The notes beneath the pieces are model-generated. The model was not told the DNA's origin and made no database searches. It worked only from the letters and a program-made list of their open reading frames with translations. A program made the translations under genes and the position numbers. Shown piece by piece: positions 19,399-28,386 of a stretch of 64,000 nt of DNA (position 1 is its first letter; every line of letters begins with the position of its first letter). The DNA lies in the NCBI RefSeq assembly GCF_013248905.1, contig NZ_JABRVS010000001.1:3720001-3784000 (forward strand). Reading direction: 5' to 3'. This DNA is from Shewanella sp. VB17. Its GTDB lineage: Bacteria; Pseudomonadota; Gammaproteobacteria; Enterobacterales; Shewanellaceae.

Positions 19399-21693
19399 CT
19401 ATTCCATAATGATCTTAACCCCTGGAATTATGGTTTGCGCCCGTTTCGCTTTGCGCTTCAACCACAGATAGAAAATAACTAACGCAGAAACAAAGAAACC
19501 AATCCATAAACCTGACTGCAACGGATGCGATGTGAATGTTGCTGCCTGATAAAAAACCGTCGCTGTTCCGTAGGCTAATGCAAATGTCCACACGCCTGCA
19601 AAAGCAGCCCAACGACCACCAAACTCACCGACTAACGCTCCCATTGCTGCCACACAAGGTGTGTAAAGTAAAATGAAAAGTAAGTAAGAAAATGCCGCCG
19701 TGACGCCAGAAAATCCAGCTTGAAGTGCGGTAAATGTTGATGTATCAACCTCAAGTTCAGCCGATGCCGTCTCTACTGAAGAAAGATCGCCTACAGACAA
19801 AGAAAGCGGATCATCAAGTTGGATCCCAAACAGGTTGTCAGGAATGGTTGCGATTGCGTCATTGAGTGTTTCAATGAAAGGCGTCAACGCCTCTTCTCCA
19901 TCGACGGGGGTGCTATACAAACTGTTTAATGTGCCCACCACTGCTTCTTTAGCAAAAATACCCGTGATAATTCCGACTGTCGCAGGCCAATTCTTCTGCT
20001 CTACGCCCATAGGTGCAAAGAAAGGGGTTATTTTTTGGCTTACCACACTCAATACTGACTCAGCACTGTCTTCATGGCCAAAGGTGCCATCAATCCCGAT
20101 AGCATTAACAAAATTCAATAAGGTCACTACGATCACGATGGTTTTACCTGCGCCACGAATGAAGCTTTTAGTGCGCTTGGCGGTACGATTTAACACCGTT
20201 TTAAATTTAGGTTTCTCATAACTCGGTAATTCCATCACCACTGCACTACTGGTACCAGGGAGCAGCGTTGAGCGCAATAACAAACCTGTGCCAACCGCGG
20301 CGAGTACACCAATAATATAAAGCAAGAAAACTAAATTTTGCCCTGATTCAGGAAAAAATGCGGCCGCAAATAATGCGTAAACTGGTAGACGTGCCCCACA
20401 TGACATAAACGGTGCCATCATGCCGGTAACAATTCGCTCACGTTCACTGCCCAACGTGCGGGTCGCCATAATGGCAGGTACTGAACAACCAAAGCCAACG
20501 ATCATAGGCACAAATGCCTTTCCAGGTAGACCGATCCTGCGCATGAGGCCATCGACAACAAACGCCGCCCGAGCCATGTAACCTGAACCTTCTAACACCG
20601 AAAGCGCTAAAAACAAAGCAGCAATAACGGGAATAAAAGTGGCAACAGTTTGGATGCCTTGCCCCACACCACCAGCAATAATCGTCACTAACCAAGTAGG
20701 CGAACCTAGACTAGACATCAACGCACCAAGATGATCGACAAAAAGTGCCCCAGCGGTCATATCAAAAAAGTCAATAAACGCACTCCCCACATTGATACTA
20801 AACATGAACATCAAATACATAATGAAGAGAAAAACAGGGACACCCGCCACAGGGTGCAAGATCAACTTATCAAGCTTATCACTGACGGTTTCGGCTCCAT
20901 GGGCAGCAACCGAAGAATGATACACATGTTGAACAAAATCAAAACGCGTTGTAGCAACCATTATTTCAATATCTTGGCCTTGACGCGCTAATGAATCGGA
21001 ACATACGTTAACCTCATTTTGTATCGGATTTTCTGCAGCAGATCCGCAACCAGAGCCATTTGCCAAGATGGCTAACGCACGACCACGACTGAGCTTCTCA
21101 TCATGAGATAAAAGTGAGCTAACGCCCGTTTCAATTTGAGCATCGTATCCTAACATTAACGGCGTACCGGAAACTTTGCCTTCAAGTAAAGCGATCACTT
21201 GATTTTTAACTTTCTCAATATCTCCTACATCGCGAGAACAAACACTGACCACAGGACACCCTAAGGTGTCACTCATCTTGGCCGTATCGATTTCTATTCC
21301 CTGTTTTTTAGCTGCATCAATTTTATTGAGTACCACAACGATGGGCACCCCCAACTCACGCAGTTGAACCGTCAGGTAAAGATGCCTTTCGATATTCGTT
21401 GCATCAACTAAATTGATAATCCCATCAATACGTTGCTCAACAAGGTATTGTTGTGCAATTTGCTCATCAAGAGAACAATCACAACTGCTGCCAGCAGGGA
21501 GTAAGTCGTAAATGCCAGGAAGGTCGGTAAGATAAACATCGGTATCATTAAGTGTAAACTGACCTGTTTTCTTCTCTACCGTCACCCCTGACCAGTTACC
21601 AACCTGTTGATTTGCGCCGGTTAGCGCATTAAAAAGCGTCGATTTACCTGCATTCGGATTACCCACGGTAACACAATGAAACTGCTTAACCAT
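19399..21693 (-). CDS. feoB: Ferrous iron transporter FeoB
   Basis: FeoB is the inner-membrane Fe2+ permease with an N-terminal GTPase. The 764-residue protein (E. coli 773) has G1 GNPNAGKST (11-19), G3 DLPG near 58-61 and G4 NKID near 123-126, then a helical GDI-like spacer. About ten membrane helices follow, including two gate regions with conserved cysteines (FVPMIVGFGCSVPAIMATRT and MAPFMSCGARLPVYALF). The C-terminus is short and basic, and no feoC follows. It overlaps feoA by 8 bases, indicating co-translation. Confidence 0.97.
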   Translation of the reverse strand: MVKQFHCVTVGNPNAGKSTLFNALTGANQQVGNWSGVTVEKKTGQFTLNDTDVYLTDLPGIYDLLPAGSSCDCSLDEQIAQQYLVEQRIDGIINLVDATNIERHLYLTVQLRELGVPIVVVLNKIDAAKKQGIEIDTAKMSDTLGCPVVSVCSRDVGDIEKVKNQVIALLEGKVSGTPLMLGYDAQIETGVSSLLSHDEKLSRGRALAILANGSGCGSAAENPIQNEVNVCSDSLARQGQDIEIMVATTRFDFVQHVYHSSVAAHGAETVSDKLDKLILHPVAGVPVFLFIMYLMFMFSINVGSAFIDFFDMTAGALFVDHLGALMSSLGSPTWLVTIIAGGVGQGIQTVATFIPVIAALFLALSVLEGSGYMARAAFVVDGLMRRIGLPGKAFVPMIVGFGCSVPAIMATRTLGSERERIVTGMMAPFMSCGARLPVYALFAAAFFPESGQNLVFLLYIIGVLAAVGTGLLLRSTLLPGTSSAVVMELPSYEKPKFKTVLNRTAKRTKSFIRGAGKTIVIVVTLLNFVNAIGIDGTFGHEDSAESVLSVVSQKITPFFAPMGVEQKNWPATVGIITGIFAKEAVVGTLNSLYSTPVDGEEALTPFIETLNDAIATIPDNLFGIQLDDPLSLSVGDLSSVETASAELEVDTSTFTALQAGFSGVTAAFSYLLFILLYTPCVAAMGALVGEFGGRWAAFAGVWTFALAYGTATVFYQAATFTSHPLQSGLWIGFFVSALVIFYLWLKRKAKRAQTIIPGVKIIME

Positions 21694-21949
21694 TCGCCTT
21701 TCCCACCTCTAATTCTACCACTTTCACAACCTCGATAATGTCAGCCAAATCACGACGCATACATAGTCGACTACCACGAATATCAAGCTCTAAACCCGAA
21801 CCTAATGGCGCTTTTCTCAGCATACGGAAACGAGTATTTGGTGTGATCCCCATCGAAAGTAGCTTGCGTTTAACCACTGAAGGCAGATCCAATTGACCTA
21901 CCAAAGCAATGGTGGCATATTCTCCTGGATGTAAATCACTTAATTTCAT
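21686..21949 (-). CDS. feoA: Ferrous iron transport accessory protein FeoA
   Basis: FeoA is an 87-residue SH3-like protein needed for FeoB activity. The start MKLSDLHPGEYATIA at 21949 is chosen because it matches the family N-terminus. An upstream in-frame start at 21985 would add 12 residues reading into repeat-like DNA. The SH3 core has KLLSMGITPNTRFRMLRKAPLG near 30-51 and ends in a family-typical SRLCMRRDLADIIEV. It is the first gene of feoAB, behind a predicted iron-regulated promoter. Confidence 0.94.
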   Translation of the reverse strand: MKLSDLHPGEYATIALVGQLDLPSVVKRKLLSMGITPNTRFRMLRKAPLGSGLELDIRGSRLCMRRDLADIIEVVKVVELEVGKANG

Positions 21950-21962
21950 TATACTTTTACCT

Positions 21963-21996
21963 AGGGCCTGTTGACCTTTTGTCATTGTTTTTCAAA
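21963..21996 (+). repeat. Dispersed repeat, copy 2
   Basis: AGGGCCTGTTGACC plus a downstream TTGTTTTT block resembles 1928-1961 in the same orientation. It lies just upstream of feoA, inside its expected mRNA leader. Confidence 0.35.
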
Positions 21997-22088
21997 GAAT
22001 TCATTACCATTTATACCAGACTTAGCTTGTGCAGTGCCGCTATTGTCTACCGATAAAATCACATGCAATAGAGCGACCATCACTGCGT

Positions 22089-22122
22089 ATTATAAACGAT
22101 AATAGTTTTCAATTGTATTATC
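22089..22122 (-). promoter_or_regulatory. Predicted feoAB promoter with Fur-like inverted repeat
   Basis: A TATAAT -10 lies at 22094-22089 on the minus strand. Directly upstream, 22098-22122 is an inverted repeat with GATAAT and ATTATC arms that covers the spacer and -35 position. Fur sites are built from GATAAT repeats, so repression by iron-loaded Fur is a reasonable inference. The -35 (TACAAT) is weak. Confidence 0.45.
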
Positions 22123-22189
22123 TATTATGTGATAAAAGCCCAAACTAATAAATGACACAATCACATTAATCATTGTTCAACTTTATTTT

Positions 22190-22204
22190 TGAGAACGATT
22201 CTCA
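22190..22204. promoter_or_regulatory. Candidate Fur box
   Basis: TGAGAACGATTCTCA matches the 7-1-7 Fur pattern TGATAATNATTATCA at 11 of 14 positions. It lies about 240 bases upstream of feoA. Confidence 0.55.
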
Positions 22205-22241
22205 CTACTATAGCGAGTATGGCTAACCTTAAAAAATCATT

Positions 22242-22261
22242 AAGTGATGTAAATCACACTT
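22242..22261. promoter_or_regulatory. Candidate CRP/FNR-type site
   Basis: AAGTGATGTAAATCACACTT contains GTGA-N6-TCAC, the CRP core, and the near-FNR pattern GTGAT-N4-ATCAC. Ferrous iron uptake is often activated under anaerobiosis. It lies roughly 160 bases upstream of the predicted feo start site, so the target is uncertain. Confidence 0.5.
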
Positions 22262-22547
22262 CTACTTTCCCTTTGTTATATTTTCCTTTTTACCTATGAA
22301 TAACATACAGTTATTAACTTAAAGACAGCAAACTATTAACGTTAAGGGTATCAAATAAGCGAGTAAAGGACAGAAATGATAAACCCAACTAATACCAACA
22401 CCACTTCAAAATGCAGGAGCAGATGTTCAGCATATCGAGCAGTGGCAGACTTCAAGCACATTCATTGCTTCCTGGCATTGTCATGATCAAAGAAAATATA
22501 AGTCAATGTCATTAAATATAACGCAACGCTCTACCATAGGAACACCA

Positions 22548-22797
22548 ATGAAAATAGTTATTGCTCCCGATTCATTTAAAGAAAGCCTCAGCGCAAATTC
22601 CTGTTATCGCCATTGCAGGCAGTGTCAGTGTCAATGTGTTACTTGATCATGGCATTCATAATCTATTCTCTATTACCCCTAGAGCTATGCCACTGGAAGA
22701 GGCACTTGCCAATGTCAAACATAACTTGCAGGCCTGTTCAAGGAACATTGCCGCACTCTATGCCATGAACCTAAAACAATGCACCAAGGAAAAATAG
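22548..22797 (+). pseudogene. Glycerate kinase remnant with a large internal deletion
   Basis: An ATG at 22548 opens MKIVIAPDSFKESLSA, the typical start of a GarK/GlxK-type glycerate kinase (normally about 380 residues). After 16 residues the sequence jumps, out of frame, to a typical C-terminal end: IPVIAIAGSVSVNV, then LFSITPRAMPLEEALANV and RNIAALYAMNL. Around 280 central residues, including the active site, are missing. The product cannot be functional. The deletion junction lies near 22595-22600. Confidence 0.85.
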
Positions 22798-22977
22798 GAA
22801 AACAACCCTATTTCTCGTTCAATCAAATCTGTTGGCCTACACAAACACATTAGCAATTTAACTTTGTCACTTGATGCACTAAAGCGCATCAAGTAAAGTA
22901 GCTCTCCATTTTGGGGATACTGCTTTTGATGAGTGATCTCATTAAGTCAGCAATCCTATAACAGGCGGGTATTTCCG

Positions 22978-24654
22978 ATGACATTAAGAAAAGCAACGGC
23001 TTCTGAAGAGGCGCTACTGCGAATTTTTACCGTACCCGAAGCCCCTGATTCGACCTTAAGTGTCATTGAGAAAAATATCTCACAAAATCTAATGGGCTTC
23101 TTGCAAGCAAGTCTCGTTGCAGTCGAAAAACCACTATTAGAAATTGAACTTGATTTTCAACAACATCGAATACCTACAGCGCCTCAGTTTATCTCAGATT
23201 ATGCCGATGAGATGATGAAAACCTTAGTGGCTCACTCGGTGCATACCTCATCGCCCAGTTTTATCGGCCACATGACCTCTGCGCTGCCTTACTTTGTGTT
23301 ACCACTTTCTAAGATGATGGTCGGCCTAAATCAAAACCTCGTCAAAATTGAAACCTCCAAGGCCTTTACCCCACTTGAACGTCAAGTTCTCGGTATGATG
23401 CATCACCTTATTTATGATCAAAATGATGATTTCTATCAAAGTTGGATGCATAGTGCAGACGTGTCTTTAGGGGCCTTTTGCTCAGGGGGAACCGTGGCGA
23501 ATATCACCGCATTATGGACGGCTCGCAATCAAGTACTAAAAGCTGATGGTGACTTTAAAGGCATTGCCGCACAAGGCTTAATCAAAGGGTTACGTCATTA
23601 CGGTTATGACGATCTAGCCATTTTAGTATCAGAACGTGGTCATTATTCATTGGCTAAAACAGCCGACTTATTGGGCATAGGCCGAGATAATATTATTCCA
23701 ATTCCCACTTCATCTAATAATAAGGTTGATGTGGTAAAAATGCGGCTCACAGCGGAAGAACTCACCAACCAAAACATAAAGGTGCTTGCCATTGTTGGTG
23801 TTGCTGGGACCACTGAAACAGGCAATATCGATCCATTAGATGAATTAGCCGATTTGGCCACAATGCTCGATTGTCATTTTCATATTGATGCCGCTTGGGG
23901 AGGCGCTTCTTTGTTATCCAACAAGTATCGCCACCTTCTCAAAGGTATTGAGAGAGCAGATTCTGTCACTATCGATGCGCACAAACAGATGTATGTGCCA
24001 ATGGGGGCAGGCATGGTGATCTTCAAAGATCCCACATTTGCTAACGCCATTAAACACCACGCTGAATATATTTTACGCAAGGGGTCCAAAGACTTAGGCA
24101 GCCAGACATTGGAAGGATCACGGCCCGGTATGGCCATGTTAGTTCATGCTTGTTTGCAAATCATTGGTCGTGATGGTTATGAAATATTGATCAATAATAG
24201 CCTAGAAAAAGCCCGTCGATTTGCTCAATTAATCCATAAACACGATGCATTCGAACTTGTCTCAGAGCCTGAGCTCTGCTTATTAACCTATCGTTACGTC
24301 CCTAAAAAAGTGCAAATAGCCATGCAAGATGCTCGACACTCAGGGGACACACTACGCCTTATCGAATATAATCGTCTCTTAGATGGGCTCACTAAATTTA
24401 TACAAAAACGTCAACGAGAACAAGGATCTTCATTTGTCTCACGTACTCGAATAAACCCTGAACCTAACATACTCAATATTAAAGCGGTGGTATTTAGGGT
24501 CGTCCTAGCGAACCCACTGACAACAGATAATATTTTAGAACAAATATTATTAGAGCAAATTGACATTGCGAGTCAAGAGATACGTTTTCTGCCACAATTG
24601 TTAACGTTAGCGAGCAGTGATTCACAGAGACAAGTCATTAAAAGAAGTAAGTAG
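22978..24654 (+). CDS. panP: PLP-dependent aspartate 1-decarboxylase PanP
   Basis: PanP decarboxylates L-aspartate to beta-alanine for pantothenate and CoA synthesis, replacing pyruvoyl PanD in Vibrio and Shewanella relatives. The 558-residue protein belongs to the group II decarboxylase fold. It has FCSGGTVANITALW for phosphate binding (near 166-179), HIDAAWGGA with the PLP-ring Asp (near 302), and SVTIDAHKQMYVPMGAG with the Schiff-base Lys at residue 336. The start MTLRKATASEEALL at 22978 is preferred over one 45 bases upstream. Related glutamate decarboxylases are an alternative, but overall length and N-terminus favour PanP. Confidence 0.85.
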   Translation: MTLRKATASEEALLRIFTVPEAPDSTLSVIEKNISQNLMGFLQASLVAVEKPLLEIELDFQQHRIPTAPQFISDYADEMMKTLVAHSVHTSSPSFIGHMTSALPYFVLPLSKMMVGLNQNLVKIETSKAFTPLERQVLGMMHHLIYDQNDDFYQSWMHSADVSLGAFCSGGTVANITALWTARNQVLKADGDFKGIAAQGLIKGLRHYGYDDLAILVSERGHYSLAKTADLLGIGRDNIIPIPTSSNNKVDVVKMRLTAEELTNQNIKVLAIVGVAGTTETGNIDPLDELADLATMLDCHFHIDAAWGGASLLSNKYRHLLKGIERADSVTIDAHKQMYVPMGAGMVIFKDPTFANAIKHHAEYILRKGSKDLGSQTLEGSRPGMAMLVHACLQIIGRDGYEILINNSLEKARRFAQLIHKHDAFELVSEPELCLLTYRYVPKKVQIAMQDARHSGDTLRLIEYNRLLDGLTKFIQKRQREQGSSFVSRTRINPEPNILNIKAVVFRVVLANPLTTDNILEQILLEQIDIASQEIRFLPQLLTLASSDSQRQVIKRSK

Positions 24655-24668
24655 ATTTTGTCCAAATC

Positions 24669-24696
24669 ACCTGAACTCTGTAAGCAGAGTTCAGGT
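24669..24696. terminator. Hairpin after panP
   Basis: ACCTGAACTCTG and CAGAGTTCAGGT form a 12-base perfect stem around TAAG, between the convergent panP and acetyltransferase genes. No long T run follows, so it may work as a weak terminator or mRNA end stabiliser. Confidence 0.55.
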
Positions 24697-24711
24697 TAGC
24701 TAGAAAACTTA

Positions 24712-25308
24712 TTAATTGAATTTACTTCTACTCATAGTTGGCTTATCGAGTTCTAACTGCATAAATAGAGTATTGGTTATTCCTTCAGACTGATGAAAAG
24801 TAAAACCATTTTTTTCCATCACCATAATTGAAGCCATATTGTCAATATTGACCCCCCCTATAAATGATTTTATCTCCCCAGATGCTTTTGCCCATTCAAC
24901 TAGTCCTGCAATCAATTCACTAGCAAAGCCTTTTCCCCAATAATCCTCTGCTAAAAGATAACCTAAATGCAGCTCACTTTTCATCTTATCTGACACTACT
25001 GAATTTTGCGGTAACTCCTGTGCCAATTCATGCAGAAAAACGAAACCGATAACCTGATCATGAAGGCGCTCTTTTACCACCAAAAAACAACTTTCATTAG
25101 CTCTGTCATTCATCCAGATAAGTGCATCTTCGATATGGTTTATTTTTTGCCAGCTCTCAGGCAAAGAAGCGGTGACTTTGGGGGTTAACGTGTCTAACAC
25201 CGTTTGCGCCAATGTTAATTCGGAATCGCTACAACGCACTAAATCCCACCAACTCGATATGGTCAATCTAGCGGTTGTGAAACGACATAACTCTTCAAAT
25301 TCATTCAT
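24712..25308 (-). CDS. GNAT-family N-acetyltransferase
   Basis: This 198-residue RimJ/RimL-like acetyltransferase begins RFTTARLTISSW, the usual start of that subgroup. The acetyl-CoA binding region includes LGYLLAEDYWGKGFASELI (about 132-150), followed by GGVNIDNMASIMVMEKNGF. Substrate cannot be told from sequence: protein N-termini, small amines and antibiotics are all possible. The ribosome site AGAGG supports the start. Confidence 0.88.
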   Translation of the reverse strand: MNEFEELCRFTTARLTISSWWDLVRCSDSELTLAQTVLDTLTPKVTASLPESWQKINHIEDALIWMNDRANESCFLVVKERLHDQVIGFVFLHELAQELPQNSVVSDKMKSELHLGYLLAEDYWGKGFASELIAGLVEWAKASGEIKSFIGGVNIDNMASIMVMEKNGFTFHQSEGITNTLFMQLELDKPTMSRSKFN

Positions 25309-25352
25309 ATTCGGCCTCTTTATTCTACTGATAAAGTATTACTCAAATAGCA

Positions 25353-25754
25353 TTAATCGATAAAACGGCTCAACACATCACTGGTTGGCAAGACACACGT
25401 ATCGCGGCGACCAAATAGTGCATAGCGGTTTCGCCCTAACAATCGATAGAAAAAATCTCTGAACCTCCGAGGTAAAAATGTCAATATTGCTAATGCAGGC
25501 CAACCACCTGAAAGATGCTTAGTGATCACTAAAGCGGCATCACTTCTCATATAACATGTGTCATTTTTGATCAGAAAAAAAGTATCAGAATACTCCCCCT
25601 CTACACCATAACGTGCAATCAACGACTTAGCGGTATCGCTCTGCATCGGCGTAAATACAAAGCGATGATGAGGATCCCGATTAATAATAAAATTGACCGC
25701 CCAATGACACAAGTTACATTCGCCATCGAAAATGATAATGTTTTGATGTTCCAT
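25353..25754 (-). CDS. DCC-family thiol-disulfide oxidoreductase-like protein (DUF393)
   Basis: This 133-residue protein has the hallmark FDGECNLCHWAV near residues 8-19, the DxxCxxC motif that names the family, and FIINRDPHHRFVFTPMQS after it. It ends with FYRLLGRNRYALFGR, typical of the group. The start at 25754 (MEHQNIII) has ribosome site GAGGAG 5 bases upstream and is preferred to one 18 bases earlier. The fold is thought to be thioredoxin-like. Its role is unknown. Confidence 0.88.
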   Translation of the reverse strand: MEHQNIIIFDGECNLCHWAVNFIINRDPHHRFVFTPMQSDTAKSLIARYGVEGEYSDTFFLIKNDTCYMRSDAALVITKHLSGGWPALAILTFLPRRFRDFFYRLLGRNRYALFGRRDTCVLPTSDVLSRFID

Positions 25755-25979
25755 ATCACTCCTCTTTTGCAAACTTACTCACCACAGCTACAGATGCTAC
25801 CCTACAAATGATAGACATCCAAAGCTTAGTATGTTGTAAAAAAAATACAATAAATTCAAAGATAAAGAATCCAATATAGATGAATAACCCAATCCTTTTT
25901 TTAACCCAACGTCTTACTTGACTACATAATCAATGATGGCAGTAAACCCACTGCCATGCAGGTTGAAACATAGCAAACA

Positions 25980-27242
25980 CTATAGATAATCGGCAAACGT
26001 ATCGGCCATACTGCCATTTTTTATTGTGATTTCAAGCCATGAATCGACGTACTCTTTCCAAATAAAATCTCTATTCATAAAAAAGGCCTTGGCTGAATAA
26101 GTCAAATTATGCTCTGGCATAGAAGCACATAATTGCGGGTGTTTTTTGGATTGAAGCTGTACCTCAATACGATCCGTTATCATCACATCTGCACGCCCAG
26201 CAAGGAGTTCTTGAAATATCGTCACATTACTGTCATGAACAGTCACCTTAGCTTGCTTAATTTTATCATCAACAAAACGCTGATTGGTCCCACCTTTATT
26301 CACAATGACTCGCGTGTTTGACGAATCTATTTTAGCTAATGAATTAAAACGTTCTGCGCTGCTACAAAGCGTGATTGGCGTTTTTCCTCCTTCAAGATAG
26401 ACGTCAGACATCAATCCTATCTGCTGCCTAAATAATGTCTTAGATATACCGCTCATCATAATGTCATATCGCTGGCTCATTAAATCTTGGCTTAAGCTGG
26501 CCCAAGTTGAAGGCAAAAATACCGCCTTAGCACCCAACGTTCCTGCTAACAGTTCTGCTAAATCGATATCAATCCCTCGACGCTTACTTCCATCAAAATA
26601 TGAAAATGGTTCATAATCACCGGTAGTGCCAACATAAAGTATTTTTTGAGCCAACACTCTATCTAATCTCGATGGATATACATTAGGGTTAATCGCTGTG
26701 AGCGCTTGAAACAGCCTCCCTTTATCCTCAAGGTTAACAAAAGGAATATTGATTTGTTGATTAAATAAGGAGAAGTCATGTTTATCATGATGACTTGCTA
26801 CTCCTTGTATTATTTTTTGGCCTAAGACGATCAATTGAGGACGGATCTCTGACAAGCTGGCTGCGGTACTATTTTCTGCTTGCAATTCGCTGGGTAAACC
26901 ATGTTCACGCCATTGCTGATGATATTGCCTCTGTATTTTTTTCGCTAACTCAATTTGAGCGCGAAAAAAATGCACTATATCTTGTGATACAAGGCCTTGT
27001 TCCTTCGCCAAAGCGATGCTCTTATTGATCACTAACGTCTCTCTAGCCACATCCTCTATCGGCAATTGATGTTGCCATTTGTGTAAAGCCACGGCTTTCA
27101 TGTAGCTTAAACGCGTATTCATGTTGCTATAAAGTTCTCTATTTTCATCAACTTCACCGTAAGCAGACACGGAAAAAATAGAACATAAACTTATCCATGC
27201 GATGATGTATAGGCGCACGGTGTAAAAACGAGGAGAGGACAT
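25980..27242 (-). CDS. Exported chorismate mutase-cyclohexadienyl dehydratase fusion
   Basis: This 420-residue periplasmic protein has a signal peptide (about 1-27, ending VSAYG). Residues about 36-180 resemble the exported AroQ-gamma chorismate mutase: NTRLSYMKAVALHKWQ, LPIEDVARE and FFRAQIELAKKIQ, with basic residues Arg44, Lys55 and Arg67 at expected active-site positions. Residues about 190-420 resemble PheC, a solute-binding-protein-fold cyclohexadienyl dehydratase: TTGDYEPFSY, MMSGIS, GGKTPITLC, NKGGTNQRF and TDRIEVQLQS (catalytic Glu region). Together they would convert chorismate to phenylpyruvate outside the cytoplasm. It is divergent from an AraC regulator. A plain solute-binding protein is unlikely given the PheC-specific motifs. 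Confidence 0.85.
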   Translation of the reverse strand: MSSPRFYTVRLYIIAWISLCSIFSVSAYGEVDENRELYSNMNTRLSYMKAVALHKWQHQLPIEDVARETLVINKSIALAKEQGLVSQDIVHFFRAQIELAKKIQRQYHQQWREHGLPSELQAENSTAASLSEIRPQLIVLGQKIIQGVASHHDKHDFSLFNQQINIPFVNLEDKGRLFQALTAINPNVYPSRLDRVLAQKILYVGTTGDYEPFSYFDGSKRRGIDIDLAELLAGTLGAKAVFLPSTWASLSQDLMSQRYDIMMSGISKTLFRQQIGLMSDVYLEGGKTPITLCSSAERFNSLAKIDSSNTRVIVNKGGTNQRFVDDKIKQAKVTVHDSNVTIFQELLAGRADVMITDRIEVQLQSKKHPQLCASMPEHNLTYSAKAFFMNRDFIWKEYVDSWLEITIKNGSMADTFADYL

Positions 27243-27441
27243 GATACGTATGTACTAGTTAGAAAGTTTTATCCAAAGGTATCAGTTAACGTTAATATTG
27301 CAAGCGTAGACAAGCGTTAACAATAACCTTAATCGTCCCAAGAGGCATTCATTCTCACAAAAGCAACAAAGATAAGCACAATTTTGTACAAAACTCCTGC
27401 CTATTTATCGGTTACAATACTCCAGCATTACGAGGAATATC

Positions 27442-28332
27442 ATGACACAAACAATCCCCCACCCTACATTCCCTCAAACTGCTCCTAGCAAGAATCGTGA
27501 GAAAGCTGAATTTACTCACGCTAAAGAACTCGGAGGAATCGAATTATTAAATGCCAACTACCAGAAACAAAATCTCTCCCGTCATAGCCATGAGGGTTAT
27601 ACCGTCGGGATCATAGAAAGCGGATCGCAACGTTTTTACCGCTCTGGCGGTCATCATATCGCACCGCAAAACAACATTATTTTGATTAATGCCGATGAGG
27701 TGCATCATTGCTGCTCTGCTACCGACAATAGCTGGTCTTATCGCGCGATGTATCCGCTACCAGAACAATTTTCCTCACTCAATGAAGAATTAGGCTTACC
27801 CAATAAAGGGGCACCTTATTTTCCAGAGCCTGTGGTCAATGACAAACCTATGGCTGACTTACTACGGATGATGTTTCACACATTAAACACCTCACAAAAC
27901 CGCCTACTGCGCGAAAGTGTCGTGTACACCAGCATGATTAAACTCATGTCACGTCATAGTAAAAATAAAATCGACGCCCCAAGACTCGTCGTCACTCAAA
28001 CACCACTTAGACTAGTTAAACAATTTATCGATGACATGCCTTGCACTGATGTTTCATTAGAAGAACTTGCAACGCTCGCTGGATTAAGCCCTTTTTACTT
28101 GATCAAGCAATTTCAACTTTCTTTTGGTCTCCCACCTCACGCCTATCAAATTCAAGCTCGGGTTCGTTTAGCAAAACAAAAAATCAAGGAAGGTCATAAA
28201 TTATTAGATGTCGCACTAGAATGTGGTTTTCACGATCAGAGCCATCTCAATCGCCATTTCAAGCGCACCATGGGAGTCACACCCGGACAATATGCCAAAG
28301 AATTCAATCACAATGTTGTACAAGTCAGTTAG
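27442..28332 (+). CDS. AraC-family transcriptional regulator
   Basis: This 296-residue protein has an N-terminal cupin-like sensor domain (SRHSHEGYTVGIIESG near 46-61, IILINADEVHHC near 79-90) and a C-terminal double helix-turn-helix (about 190-290: LATLAGLSPFYLIKQFQLSFG and LLDVALECGFHDQSHLNRHFK). It lies 54 bases upstream of azlCD on the same strand, and AraC genes next to azlCD exporters are common. It therefore probably controls azlCD and may also act on the divergent fusion gene. The effector is unknown. Confidence 0.92.
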   Translation: MTQTIPHPTFPQTAPSKNREKAEFTHAKELGGIELLNANYQKQNLSRHSHEGYTVGIIESGSQRFYRSGGHHIAPQNNIILINADEVHHCCSATDNSWSYRAMYPLPEQFSSLNEELGLPNKGAPYFPEPVVNDKPMADLLRMMFHTLNTSQNRLLRESVVYTSMIKLMSRHSKNKIDAPRLVVTQTPLRLVKQFIDDMPCTDVSLEELATLAGLSPFYLIKQFQLSFGLPPHAYQIQARVRLAKQKIKEGHKLLDVALECGFHDQSHLNRHFKRTMGVTPGQYAKEFNHNVVQVS

Positions 28333-28386
28333 GTTAAAATAGGTTACTATCACCTTCTTATGTGTAATAAATATGGAAGTATATTC

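Noticed and set aside
21949..21985. Longer FeoA starting at 21985
   Set aside because: The extra 12 residues come from the dispersed repeat and do not match the family N-terminus.
26000..27242. Reading the fusion gene as an ordinary amino acid ABC transporter binding protein
   Set aside because: The C-terminal half has PheC-specific motifs and the N-terminal third matches an exported chorismate mutase. No transporter genes are adjacent.
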